DNA from: Flavobacteriales bacterium | GTDB lineage: Bacteria; Bacteroidota; Bacteroidia; UBA10329 | Reading direction: 5' to 3' | Assembly: GCA_016124845.1 (NCBI GenBank) | Contig: WGMW01000010.1 | Span: 1 to 64,000, forward strand | Length of the DNA stretch: 64,000 nucleotides | Shown here: positions 1-8,788 of the stretch, piece after piece | Position numbering within the stretch: the stretch's first letter is position 1 | Layout: every line of letters starts with the position of its first letter | Made by a program: the position numbers and the translations under genes | The notes under the pieces: generated by a model | What the model was told of the DNA's origin: nothing | Seen by the model: the letters and a program-made list of their open reading frames with translations, nothing else | Databases searched by the model: none

Positions 1-768
1 AGAAAGGAAAATCACTCAGGATGACCCGCGCACTCCTTTGCGCCCCTGCGTCTTCACGAGCAACCCACGTGAGCGAAGCGAACCTCCATCTCTCTGCGTC
101 TCCGCGTGAATAAAATCTGTGAGCGAAGCGAACCCTGTCTCGAATTCCTCCCCTTGGGGGAGAGCCTGCCCTGAGCTTTGTCGAAGGGTCAGGAGGGGTC
201 AATTCCTTTGCGTCTTGGCGGCTTTGCGAGAACCGACCGTGAGCGTAGCGAACCAAATCTGCTTCTCTGCGGCTCTGTGTGAAAAATCCTTCGATACAAT
301 TTTCCCGAGAAAGGAAAATCACTCAGGATGACCCGCGCACCCCTTTGCGCCCCTGCGCCTTTGCGAGACCTAAACGTGAGCGCAGCGAACCAAATCTGCT
401 TCTCTGCGGCTCTGTGTGAATAAAACCCATTCGCGCAGCGAACTCTTTGCGTCTTGGCGGCTTCGCGAGAACCGACCGTGAGCGAAGCGAACCCTCTCCG
501 TGCATCTCCCATCCTCCATTCCCCTCCGTGCAACAACACCGTGAGCGAAGCGAACCCTTTGCGTCCTTGCAACTTTGCGAGACCTAAACGTAAGCGAAGC
601 GAACCTCCATCTCTCTGCGTCTCCGCGTGAATAAAATCTGTGAGCAAAGCGAACCCTTTGCGTCTTGGCGGCTTTGCGAGAACCGACCGTGAGCATAGCG
701 AACCCCTATCTCGAATTCCTCCCCTTAGGGGAGAGCCTGCCCTGAGCTTTGTCGAAGGGTCAGGAGGT
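1..768. repeat. Mosaic of interspersed short repeats, non-coding
   Basis: No credible gene is seen here. The region is assembled from a few modules in shuffled order: a block at about 1-51 recurs at 308-358; about 68-135 recurs at 589-655; about 206-254 recurs at about 446-494 and 656-704; about 138-203 recurs at about 708-775. The word GAGCGAAGCGAAC, with one-base variants, ends most modules and occurs about ten times. Long open frames on the minus strand (189-773) exist only because the repeats lack stops in that frame; their translation is arginine-rich repetition with no domain. Related words occur inside 27661-27735 and near 56500, so this is a dispersed family rather than a local tandem. 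Function unknown. Confidence 0.85.
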
Positions 769-1062
769 GTCAATCCCCATTATTTCATCGCAAGACACAA
801 TTATTCCCATGCAGACCCCGACAATTTTACCGCAACCCACGATAATTTCCGTGCAGATGGCCATCATTTCACTGTAGCAACCGACAATTCCAGTACAAAT
901 GCCAACAATTCCAATGTAAATGGTCATCATTACATAGTAGAGACCGATAATCCCCGTGCAGCAGCCGACCGTTCCAACGCAACTCCAGACAATTTCCCTG
1001 TAAGACCCATAAATACAGCCGCGTCCCGCAATAATGCAGCCGCCAGTCCAAATAATGAAACC
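769..1062. repeat. Degenerate 21-bp tandem array 1 (about 14 units)
   Basis: Starting at 769 the sequence falls into exact 21-base units (769, 790, 811 ... 1042) with no indels. Within a unit the pattern is GYAR, then about four variable bases, CC, one variable base, AYMATTYC, then about three variable bases. Thus about half the positions are nearly fixed and half vary strongly. Because 21 is a multiple of three, both strands stay open: the plus strand reads heptads around D-N-F, the minus strand heptads around G-I-V-G-x-C. It abuts the repeat mosaic on the left and ends about 80 bases before the flippase gene. It could encode a heptad-repeat peptide or be a non-coding array; the sequence does not decide this. 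Confidence 0.85.
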
Positions 1063-1143
1063 CCGCATGTTTTAACATTCATTCACGCAACTCATTAAAT
1101 CTTGCGACCTTCGGCTCGTTAGCCAACGACCAATACACCAGCA

Positions 1144-2628
1144 TTGTCCGTTCTAAAGAAACTCGCAGGCCAGACCGCCATCTATGGATTGAGTTCCATT
1201 GTGGCGCGGTTTCTCAACTACCTGTTGGTACCGTTGCATACCGCTGTCTTTGTGCCGCAGCAATATGGCATCATCACCGAGATGTATGCCTACGTGGCCT
1301 TCCTCATCATCCTGCTCACCTACGGAATGGAAACGGCTTTCTTCCGTTTTAACTCAAAGGAAGGGCAAGAGCCGAAAACCGTATTCTCCACCATCCTGAG
1401 TTCGCTGCTCGGAACCACTTCCATGTTCATTCTGATGGCCGTGGTATTTGCCCAACCCATTGCCGATTGGTTGCTGTATCCCGACAATAAGGAATACGTG
1501 GTGTGGTTCGCCATCATCGTTGGTCTGGATGCCGTTTCGTCAATCCCATTGGCGCGACTCCGTTCGCAGAACAAGGCCAAGACATTCGCTGGGGTCAATA
1601 TTGCCAATGTGGCCGTAAATGTTGGGCTGAACCTGTTCTTCCTCAAATACTGTCTGCCCTTGGTGAAAAGTGGTGGCGGCAACTGGCTTACCGACACGTT
1701 CTACGACCCGAACACAGGGGTCGGCTACGTGTTCATTGCCAACCTTTTGGCAAGTATCGTCAAGTTCCTGCTGCTGTCGCCAACCATGATCAGCGGGTTT
1801 GTCCGCCCTCATTTCCAACTGCTCAAACCCATGCTCATTTATGCCTTGCCATTACTGGTGGCAGGTTTGGCAGGGATGATGAATGAGATGTTCGACCGTG
1901 TAATGCTGAAGCGGCTGCTTATCCCGACCAAAGGAATGGATGCGGCCATGTTTCAATTGGGCATTTATGGGGCGTGCTACAAACTTTCCATCATCATTTC
2001 GTTGATGATACAGGCGTTCCGCTACGCGGCAGAACCGTTCTTCTTTTCGCAAGAGAAGGAAGCTGGCAGCAGACAGCTCTACGCCAAGGTCATGACCTAT
2101 TTCGTGTGGGTATTGGCGGGCACCTTCCTGTTCGTGATGCTCTATCTCGACCTCTTCAAACACTTTATTCCGAACAAGATATACTGGGAAGGGCTCAAGG
2201 TCGTTCCGATATTGCTCATGGCAAACATTTTCCTCGGCATCTATTATAATCAGTCGGTGTGGTACAAGCTCACCGACAAGACCAGCTATGGCGCGGGGTT
2301 GGCCATCTTCGGGGCCATCATCACCTTGGTTTTGAACCTCCTCTTCATCCCCAAATACGGGTACATGGCATCGGCCTGGGCCACATTTGCCTGTTACGGT
2401 TCCATGATGGTGGTGTCTTATCTGCTTGGCAGGAAGTTCTACCCCGTTCCGTACGAGTTGGGCAAACTGACGCTGATGGTCGGTGGGGCCGTGGTTTTAT
2501 ACTGGGCAAGTGTCGTTCTTCGCGTTTCCGAAATGCCGTACGCCTTGGCCATCAACGTGATATTTTTACTGAGTTATGCGGCACTTTCGTGGTTCTTGCT
2601 CCGCCCCAATTTCAAGCTGAACAGGTGA
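1144..2628 (+). CDS. Oligosaccharide flippase (Wzx-like, MOP superfamily)
   Basis: A 494-residue polytopic membrane protein with about 12-14 hydrophobic helices spread over its length. The N-terminus (KKLAGQTAIYGLSSIVARFL) is the usual opening of the Wzx-type polysaccharide flippases of the MOP exporter superfamily, and the C-terminal helices fit the polysaccharide-biosynthesis C-terminal domain. Members translocate lipid-linked oligosaccharides across the inner membrane for O-antigen, capsule or related glycans; the substrate cannot be told from sequence. The start used is TTG at 1144, because no in-frame ATG precedes the first helix. The gene sits alone between a repeat array and dut, with no glycosyltransferases nearby. 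Confidence 0.85.
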   Translation: MSVLKKLAGQTAIYGLSSIVARFLNYLLVPLHTAVFVPQQYGIITEMYAYVAFLIILLTYGMETAFFRFNSKEGQEPKTVFSTILSSLLGTTSMFILMAVVFAQPIADWLLYPDNKEYVVWFAIIVGLDAVSSIPLARLRSQNKAKTFAGVNIANVAVNVGLNLFFLKYCLPLVKSGGGNWLTDTFYDPNTGVGYVFIANLLASIVKFLLLSPTMISGFVRPHFQLLKPMLIYALPLLVAGLAGMMNEMFDRVMLKRLLIPTKGMDAAMFQLGIYGACYKLSIIISLMIQAFRYAAEPFFFSQEKEAGSRQLYAKVMTYFVWVLAGTFLFVMLYLDLFKHFIPNKIYWEGLKVVPILLMANIFLGIYYNQSVWYKLTDKTSYGAGLAIFGAIITLVLNLLFIPKYGYMASAWATFACYGSMMVVSYLLGRKFYPVPYELGKLTLMVGGAVVLYWASVVLRVSEMPYALAINVIFLLSYAALSWFLLRPNFKLNR

Positions 2629-2755
2629 GGTTCATTGCAGTCAAAAACCGTTTTAAACCAATGAGATGCAAGACATGATTTTTTGTAATAGCCCAAGCTC
2701 TTTCAACAAAATCATAACGAAGTCAGATCGTTGGTTTTGGGAGGTTCCGAAAGGG

Positions 2756-2848
2756 TTTCCACAGTCTAACGCATTCTTCCTCAAAATTTTTTGCATTATC
2801 TCGATAGTGCTTCAAAATTTTGAGTTGACTTCGAAAAGCCTGTGGAAA
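2756..2848. other. Nested inverted repeats in the dut upstream region
   Basis: Two perfect inverted pairs are nested around one centre: TTTCCACAG at 2756-2764 with CTGTGGAAA at 2840-2848, and CTCAAAATTTT at 2780-2790 with AAAATTTTGAG at 2814-2824. Together they could fold into a long interrupted hairpin. There is no T-run on the plus side right after it, so it is not a clear terminator of the flippase gene. The rest of the 290-base gap (2629-2918) shows no gene. Confidence 0.5.
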
Positions 2849-2884
2849 TTTTGACGCTAATGAACCCCATCTGTTCAGCTTCCG

Positions 2885-2892
2885 TAGCTTTG
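2885..2892 (+). promoter_or_regulatory. Probable -7 promoter element for dut
   Basis: TAGCTTTG matches the Bacteroidota -7 consensus TAnnTTTG exactly and lies 26 bases before the dut ATG. No convincing TTTG -33 box is seen at the usual spacing, so the promoter call rests on the -7 element alone. Confidence 0.45.
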
Positions 2893-2918
2893 CACGGCTT
2901 TTCACGAACCGAAACTGA

Positions 2919-3353
2919 ATGGAAGTAGAAGTAGTCAATCGTTCAACCCACCATCTGCCCAATTACGAAACGGAGCTTTCGGCAGGCATGGATCTGCGGG
3001 CGAACATTGAAGTGGACATCGAACTGAAAAGCCTGGAACGCGCATTGGTACCAACGGGGCTGTTCATCGCGTTGCCCAAAGGAACAGAAGCGCAGATACG
3101 TCCGCGAAGCGGTATGGCCTACAAGCACGGTCTGACGGTTTTGAATTCGCCCGGAACCATTGATGCAGACTACCGTGGCGAGGTGAAAGTGCTGCTTGTC
3201 AACCTTTCGAACGAACCGTTTGTTATCAAGAACGGTGAGCGCATTGCCCAGATGGTGGTGGCAAAACACGAGCAGGTAGCTTGGAAAGAAGTGGAAACAT
3301 TGAACGAAACGGTCCGCGGTGCAGGCGGATTCGGACACACAGGAAAGCATTGA
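2919..3353 (+). CDS. dut: dUTP diphosphatase (dUTPase)
   Basis: Hydrolyses dUTP to dUMP and pyrophosphate, keeping uracil out of DNA and supplying dUMP for thymidylate synthesis. At 144 residues it has the normal length of the trimeric dUTPase family. All five family motifs are present in order: AGMDLRA (motif 1), [10 protein letters not shown] (2), [11 protein letters not shown] with the catalytic aspartate (3), RIAQMVV (4) and the glycine-rich C-terminal arm [10 protein letters not shown] (5). It is the first gene of a co-directional run; the next gene starts inside its stop codon. Confidence 0.97.
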   Translation: MEVEVVNRSTHHLPNYETELSAGMDLRANIEVDIELKSLERALVPTGLFIALPKGTEAQIRPRSGMAYKHGLTVLNSPGTIDADYRGEVKVLLVNLSNEPFVIKNGERIAQMVVAKHEQVAWKEVETLNETVRGAGGFGHTGKH

Positions 3354-5071
3354 GGAGACTGTTGCACATAGTACCGTTGGTGGTGTTGATGTTGGCCGTA
3401 AGTGTCGCATCCGCACAGCGGAGAAAGAAGAAGGAGAAAGGCCCCAGCTACGAGGAGCAGCGGCAGATAACCGAACTGTTCTTTGATGCCAGCAAGGAGA
3501 AGATGCTCGGCAACTACGAGGAGGCGGCCGCGCTGTACCACGAATGCATCAAGATCTATCCGAAACATGCTGCCTCGTACTACGAGTTGGGAAACCTGCT
3601 CACCATGAGCCAGCATGTAGACGAAGCGCTGCCCTTTGCCAAACGCGCGCTGGAACTCGACCCCGACAATGAGTGGTATGCGCTTTTTGCCGCAGAGATC
3701 CTTATGAATCTGAATGATTTTGAGCTTGCCGCCAAGATCTATGAAAGGCTGGTGGAACAGCATCCCGAAAAGGTGGAATACATGTACGAGCTGGCCACCA
3801 CGTACATCTACATGAACAAGCCTGAAAAGGCGATTGACGCTTACAACAAGATCGAGGAACAATTGGGTGTGAGCGAGGAGATCTCGGTTCAAAAAGAGAA
3901 GATCTATTTGCAACTTGACCGTTTGGATGACGCGGTGAAAGAGCTGGAAAACCTGATCGCGAACTTCCCTGGCGAGCAACGCTATTTGGGTATGCTGGCG
4001 GAAGTTTACACCGCCAACGACATGCTGGATAAGGCATACGAAGTGTATGAGCGCATGATCAAAAACGATCCTGATGACCCGATCCTGCATCTGAATCTGG
4101 CGGAGTATTTCAAGAAGAAAGATGATTACGACCGTTCGTTCGAGGAACTGAAAGAAGCTTTCGGAAGCCCTGCGCTGGACATTGATCAGAAGATTCAGGT
4201 GATGATGTCCTATTACAATCTCACCGAAGGGAACGACAAGTTGCTTTCACAGGCCTATGAACTGCTTGACCTTCTGACCGCAGCACACCCGAAAGACGCC
4301 AAGGCATTTGCCATGAAGGCCGATTTTCTGCAACGCGATGGCAGGATCAAAGAAGCACGTGAGTCATTCTACAAGACCGTTGCCTTGGACAGCAGCCGAT
4401 TCATGATCTGGAGTTCATTGGTGAACACGAGCTATGAGTTGGGCGATTATGACGCCATGGAACGCGACAGTCGCAAGGCGCTGGAACTGTTCCCAAACCA
4501 AGGTTTGATGTACCTGATGAACGGCATTGCCAACAACAGCCTGAAGCGGTATAAGGAAGCCACAGACATTTTGAATGAAGGTGAGGTTTTCACCCGTTCG
4601 GACACGTACCTGAATGTACAATTGCTTTCTGTTCTGGCGGATGCCTACAACAACTTGAAGCAGTATCAGGAATCGGACGAGGCATTTGATAAGGCGCTTA
4701 AAAAAGACCCTGTGAATGCGCTCATTCTGAACAATTACGCCTACTTCCTTTCGCTGCGCGCAGAGAAATTGGATAAGGCCGAAGAGATGTCGCGCAGGTC
4801 GAATGTGTTGCAATCGCGGCAGCCATCTTATCAGGACACGTATGCGTGGATCCTTTATCAGGAACAGAAGTACGAAGAGGCTTTGGAATGGATTCTGAAA
4901 GCGATGGAGAACGGAGGTTCCACAAGCGGCACCATCGTGGAGCATTATGGCGACATTCTATACAAATTGGGCGAGACCGAAAAGGCGATGGAAGAATGGA
5001 AAGCGGCCTTGGAACTGGGCGACCATAGCGATGAACTTCCCGAAAAAGTAAACGGCAACAAATTGCCATAG
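3350..5071 (+). CDS. TPR-repeat protein, exported
   Basis: A tetratricopeptide-repeat protein of about 573 residues. After a signal peptide ([20 protein letters not shown]) and a short basic stretch, degenerate 34-residue TPR units run to near the C-terminus, for example [20 protein letters not shown] and [20 protein letters not shown]. The open frame extends upstream to 3281 inside dut, but the likely start is TTG at 3350. It overlaps the dut stop as TTGA, follows an AGGAAAG, and places the hydrophobic core correctly. TPR proteins are protein-interaction scaffolds; the partner is unknown. The dut-TPR-DUF4292-EnvC order is common in Bacteroidota, which suggests an envelope role. Confidence 0.85.
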   Translation: MRRLLHIVPLVVLMLAVSVASAQRRKKKEKGPSYEEQRQITELFFDASKEKMLGNYEEAAALYHECIKIYPKHAASYYELGNLLTMSQHVDEALPFAKRALELDPDNEWYALFAAEILMNLNDFELAAKIYERLVEQHPEKVEYMYELATTYIYMNKPEKAIDAYNKIEEQLGVSEEISVQKEKIYLQLDRLDDAVKELENLIANFPGEQRYLGMLAEVYTANDMLDKAYEVYERMIKNDPDDPILHLNLAEYFKKKDDYDRSFEELKEAFGSPALDIDQKIQVMMSYYNLTEGNDKLLSQAYELLDLLTAAHPKDAKAFAMKADFLQRDGRIKEARESFYKTVALDSSRFMIWSSLVNTSYELGDYDAMERDSRKALELFPNQGLMYLMNGIANNSLKRYKEATDILNEGEVFTRSDTYLNVQLLSVLADAYNNLKQYQESDEAFDKALKKDPVNALILNNYAYFLSLRAEKLDKAEEMSRRSNVLQSRQPSYQDTYAWILYQEQKYEEALEWILKAMENGGSTSGTIVEHYGDILYKLGETEKAMEEWKAALELGDHSDELPEKVNGNKLP

Positions 5072-5078
5072 TTCTGGA

Positions 5079-5867
5079 ATGAAGTTTCGTCTGTACCTTT
5101 TTCTGTCCGCACTTTCATTTTCCGCACTTGTGGGTTGCAAAACCACGCAAATGGCCACGCGACCTTCTGGTCTGCCGAGCATTACCACAGCCGCGTTGCT
5201 TGATTCGGTAAGGACCAACAGTCCAGAGACGATCGCTGCCAAATTGAGTGTGAATCACTCCACGGAGAAAGGCACACAATCGTTCGGAGCACGCATCCGC
5301 GCCAAGCGCGATAGTGTCATTTGGCTTTCCATCACGCCTGCATTGGGCATTGAAGTGGTACGTCTGGTGATCACACCCGACAGCATCAAAATGCTGAACC
5401 GCATCGACCAGAAATATTTTGTGGAGAGTTTTGAGAAGACGAACGAACTGCTGAAACTGGAGATCAACTTCCAAGTATTGCAATCGGTGCTCACGGGAGA
5501 CTTCGTTTCGCTCTATCCCGAAGACCTGTATTTTCTCACACCGCTCGTAGATCTCTACACGCTCGAGGCCGACACGAACAAGGTCAATCACTCCGAATAT
5601 CCACTCAAATTGAAACAGTACACGGAAGTGGATCCGAGTATATGGCGCGTTACACGATCGGTGCTAAACAATCCTGCACGCGATGAGCGCATATTGGCCG
5701 AGTACAACGATTTCCAGCAGTTGGGAACCATTGTTTTTCCGACCACGATGCGTTTCCGTACACAAGGAAAAGAGAATATTGCCGTTGATGTGAACTGGTC
5801 AAAGATCGAGGAGAAAACTACCTTGCGATTCCCTTTCAGCATTCCGAACAAGTATGTTCCGTACTAA
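5079..5867 (+). CDS. DUF4292 family lipoprotein (LolB-like)
   Basis: A 262-residue protein with a lipoprotein signal: MKFRLYLFLS, a hydrophobic stretch, then the lipobox ALVGC with the cysteine at about residue 20. The mature part resembles DUF4292, a Bacteroidota family with a beta-rich fold that I believe is related to LolA/LolB lipoprotein carriers (strands such as SVIWLSITPALGIEVVRLVI). It starts 7 bases after the TPR gene and overlaps the next gene by 14 bases, so it is probably co-translated. A role in outer-membrane lipoprotein handling is inference. Confidence 0.8.
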   Translation: MKFRLYLFLSALSFSALVGCKTTQMATRPSGLPSITTAALLDSVRTNSPETIAAKLSVNHSTEKGTQSFGARIRAKRDSVIWLSITPALGIEVVRLVITPDSIKMLNRIDQKYFVESFEKTNELLKLEINFQVLQSVLTGDFVSLYPEDLYFLTPLVDLYTLEADTNKVNHSEYPLKLKQYTEVDPSIWRVTRSVLNNPARDERILAEYNDFQQLGTIVFPTTMRFRTQGKENIAVDVNWSKIEEKTTLRFPFSIPNKYVPY

Positions 5868-7080
5868 ACTCAGTCTTCTTTCTTTCGCGCTCATTTTCAG
5901 CTCGTTGCTGCTATTCGGGCAGAACAAGGACGAACTGAGCAAGCAGAAAGACCAGCTGCTGAAGGACATCGAGTTCACGAACAAACTACTGAGTGAGACC
6001 GAGCAGAACAAGAAGGCCACACTGGGCGAACTGAACCTGATCAACGCCAAGATCAATAAGCGGCAGGAGCTCATCAATACCATGCTTCGCGAAGCCGAGA
6101 TCATCGGACGACAGATCGATGAGACCAAAGGCATTATTGAGTCGTTGGAGAACGACCTTGTCCGACTGAAGGAAGAGTACGCCAAAATGCTGTACTACAC
6201 GTACAAGAATCAGAGCCAGTACGACCGTTTGATGTTCATTCTGTCTTCGGAGGATTTCAATCAGGCGTACAAACGCATCAAGTATTTCCAGCAGTACGCC
6301 AAGCACCGACAGGAGCAGGCTGCAGCCATTGAAACCACACGGAAAGTGCTGGAATCGCGAACGGAAGAACTGGCCGAGAAGAAAAAGAAAATGGCCTTCC
6401 TCTTGGAAGACAAGGAGCGAGAGAAATTGCAACTCTCCACCGAAAAAGAAGAACAGGACAAGGTGGTTCAGTCGCTTAAGTCGAAGGAAAGCCAACTGCG
6501 CAAGGACCTGAAGCAGAAGGAACGCGACCGCAAAAAGCTGGAAAGCGCCATTGCAAGGATCATTGAGGAAGAGATCCGAAAGGCCAAGGCCAAAGCCGAG
6601 AAAACAGGCGCCAAGGTTACAAAATCAGGTTTTGCGCTTACGCCAACTGAAATGGCGCTTTCAGGGAAATTCAACGAGAATGAAGGGAAACTTCCATGGC
6701 CGTCAGAACGTGGGGTCATCACTTCGTTGTTCGGTGTGCAGCCGCATCCAACGCTTCGCGACATTAAGATCGAGAACAACGGAATCGACATCACTACGGA
6801 CAAAGATTCGAAAGCACGTGCTGTTTTTGAAGGCGTGGTAAGTATTGTAATGTCCGTTCCTGGAGCGCACAAGGCCGTAATGGTAAAGCACGGTGAGTTC
6901 ATTTCGGTGTATTCCAATTTGGAGAATGTAGTTGTGCAGTCTGGTGACAAGGTCTCCGTAAAACAAGAACTCGGCACCATTGTGACCAACCGCGAGGACG
7001 GCAAAACCGTACTCCATTTCGAGATATGGAAAGGTGCCACCAAACTCAATCCGAGCAAATGGCTTGTGAGTAAAAAGTAA
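5854..7080 (+). CDS. EnvC-like murein hydrolase activator with degenerate LytM domain
   Basis: A 408-residue exported protein: a signal peptide (LSFALIFSSLLLFGQ), a long charged coiled coil over about residues 23-255, and a C-terminal LytM/M23 domain from about residue 280. The zinc ligands of active M23 peptidases are lost: the usual HxGxD motif reads NNGID near residue 308, and the usual HxH near residue 386 reads VLHFE. This is the pattern of E. coli EnvC, which activates amidases instead of cutting peptidoglycan itself. The likely role is therefore activation of a cell-wall amidase at division. It overlaps the DUF4292 gene and is followed by tatA. Confidence 0.85.
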   Translation: MFRTKLSLLSFALIFSSLLLFGQNKDELSKQKDQLLKDIEFTNKLLSETEQNKKATLGELNLINAKINKRQELINTMLREAEIIGRQIDETKGIIESLENDLVRLKEEYAKMLYYTYKNQSQYDRLMFILSSEDFNQAYKRIKYFQQYAKHRQEQAAAIETTRKVLESRTEELAEKKKKMAFLLEDKEREKLQLSTEKEEQDKVVQSLKSKESQLRKDLKQKERDRKKLESAIARIIEEEIRKAKAKAEKTGAKVTKSGFALTPTEMALSGKFNENEGKLPWPSERGVITSLFGVQPHPTLRDIKIENNGIDITTDKDSKARAVFEGVVSIVMSVPGAHKAVMVKHGEFISVYSNLENVVVQSGDKVSVKQELGTIVTNREDGKTVLHFEIWKGATKLNPSKWLVSKK

Positions 7081-7092
7081 TACCTTTGTCGT

Positions 7093-7284
7093 ATGAATTT
7101 CGCATCGATAATCCTTGGTTTTTTCGGCCCTCAGGAGATCATCATCGTCCTGATCATCGTATTGCTTCTTTTCGGTGGCAGAAAAATTCCTGAACTCATG
7201 AAAGGTCTTGGAAAAGGCATCAAGGAATTCAAGGATGCCAGCAAAGCCGATGAACCCGATCAAATCTCTGAAAAGAAGGACTGA
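7093..7284 (+). CDS. tatA: Twin-arginine translocase TatA/TatE subunit
   Basis: A 63-residue protein with the TatA layout: one N-terminal membrane helix ([20 protein letters not shown]), the FGGRKIPEL hinge, an amphipathic helix ([14 protein letters not shown]) and a short charged tail. TatA forms the pore-like assembly that moves folded proteins across the inner membrane. tatC is not in this window. It lies 12 bases after the EnvC-like gene and 17 bases before gatA. Confidence 0.93.
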   Translation: MNFASIILGFFGPQEIIIVLIIVLLLFGGRKIPELMKGLGKGIKEFKDASKADEPDQISEKKD

Positions 7285-7301
7285 TCTTCGGCCATTGTTG
7301 A

Positions 7302-8723
7302 ATGGGCACCATTGCTTCCTACCATCAGGCACTCAAAAACGGCTCGACCACAGTAAGAAAAACGGTTGAAGACTTCTTGGCTCGTATCGAAGCCGAGAAG
7401 CATCTGAACGCATTTCTTGAAGTTTATGCGGATGAGGCATTGGCTGCTGCCGATGCGGCCGATCAGAAACTGAAAACAGGCTCAGCAGGAAGGCTCGCTG
7501 GTGTGGTCATCGGCATCAAAGACAATATCTGCTACGCGGATCATCACGTTTACGGGTCCAGCAAGATCCTTGGTGGGTTCGAATCACTTTACAGTTCCAC
7601 GGCAGTTGAAAAACTGCTTGCCGAAGATGCCATCATCATTGGCCGTTTGAACTGTGATGAGTTCGCCATGGGAAGTTCCAATGAGAACTCAGCCTACGGA
7701 AATGTGCTCAATCCGCTGGACAACGCGCGTGTACCTGGCGGTTCATCGGGCGGTTCTGCCGTTGCGGTTGCCGCTGGTCTCTGCCATGTTTCGCTTGGTT
7801 CGGAAACTGGAGGTTCAGTACGTCAACCAGCATCTTTCTGCGGCATTGTGGGCGTAAAACCGACCTACGGGCGTGTTTCGCGCCACGGGCTTTTGGCATT
7901 CGCTTCAAGTTTTGACCAGATCGGTCCATTCGCCAAAAATGTAGAAGATGCAGCGTTGGTTCTGGAAGTGATCGCGGGAAGCGATGCGTTTGACAGCACG
8001 GTGTCGAGCAAACCCGTTCCGAGTTACACACCATCGGCCGAAGGCAAAAAGAAGTTCGCTTACCTGAAAGAGTGTGTGGACAATGAGGCCATTGCGCCAG
8101 CCATCAAACACCACTTTTTGGAGGTCGTTGAAAAGCTGAAAGCAGACGGCCACATGGTGGAAGCTGTCGATTTCCCTGTGTTGGATTACCTGATCCCGAC
8201 CTATTACGTGCTTACAACAGCCGAAGCTTCATCCAACCTTTCGCGGTATGATGGCATGCGCTACGGTTATCGCAGTCCGCGCGCCACCGATCTGGAAAGC
8301 ACCTACAAGCTTTCGCGTTCGGAAGGTTTCGGAACTGAAGTGAAACGCAGGATCATGCTCGGAACGTTCGTTCTTTCAGCAGGATATTACGATGCTTATT
8401 ACGGCAAGGCGCAGAAAGTGAGACGCCTGCTGAAGAATACGACTGACGAACTCTTCGCCAAGTACGATATGCTGCTCTCTCCCACCACGCCAGATGTAGC
8501 GTTCAAATTTGGAGAGAATGCAGATGACCCGATCAAGATGTATCTGGAAGACATTTACACGGTTTTCGCCAACTTGGTGGGCATTCCTGCCATTTCGGTT
8601 CCAATGGGCGAAAAAGACGGCCTTCCGTTCGGAATTCAAGTAATGGCCGATCAGTTTGAAGAGGCGCAAATGTTCAGCTACGCCAAATACATAATGGACG
8701 ATTGTTGTGAGCAACTCGTCTAA
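7302..8723 (+). CDS. gatA: Asp-tRNA(Asn)/Glu-tRNA(Gln) amidotransferase subunit A
   Basis: The glutaminase subunit of GatCAB, which converts Glu-tRNA(Gln) and/or Asp-tRNA(Asn) to the correct amide form in the cytoplasm. At 473 residues it has the family length. The amidase-signature triad is intact: Lys73 in VIGIKDN, cis-Ser148 in PGGSSGGSA and nucleophile Ser172 in GSETGGSVRQPA. The spacing equals that of characterised GatA enzymes. gatB and gatC are not in the window, as is usual for unlinked Bacteroidota gat genes. Confidence 0.95.
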   Translation: MGTIASYHQALKNGSTTVRKTVEDFLARIEAEKHLNAFLEVYADEALAAADAADQKLKTGSAGRLAGVVIGIKDNICYADHHVYGSSKILGGFESLYSSTAVEKLLAEDAIIIGRLNCDEFAMGSSNENSAYGNVLNPLDNARVPGGSSGGSAVAVAAGLCHVSLGSETGGSVRQPASFCGIVGVKPTYGRVSRHGLLAFASSFDQIGPFAKNVEDAALVLEVIAGSDAFDSTVSSKPVPSYTPSAEGKKKFAYLKECVDNEAIAPAIKHHFLEVVEKLKADGHMVEAVDFPVLDYLIPTYYVLTTAEASSNLSRYDGMRYGYRSPRATDLESTYKLSRSEGFGTEVKRRIMLGTFVLSAGYYDAYYGKAQKVRRLLKNTTDELFAKYDMLLSPTTPDVAFKFGENADDPIKMYLEDIYTVFANLVGIPAISVPMGEKDGLPFGIQVMADQFEEAQMFSYAKYIMDDCCEQLV

Positions 8724-8788
8724 AACTCAAGCATCTTGCTGCGCAGAAATTCTGCATCTCGCTCTGGCTTGGATAATTTTGTTAGAAC

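Noticed and set aside
189-773. Minus-strand open frame of 194 codons across the repeat mosaic, and similar frames nearby
   Set aside because: The translation only mirrors the repeat modules and has no domain, signal or start context.
769-1062. CRISPR array
   Set aside because: The period is 21 bases with degenerate half-units, no 25-40 base repeats or spacers and no cas genes in the window; the same holds for 55065-55316.
3281-3349. Longer start of the TPR protein inside dut
   Set aside because: It would put 23 basic residues before the signal peptide; TTG 3350 overlaps the dut stop and fits better.
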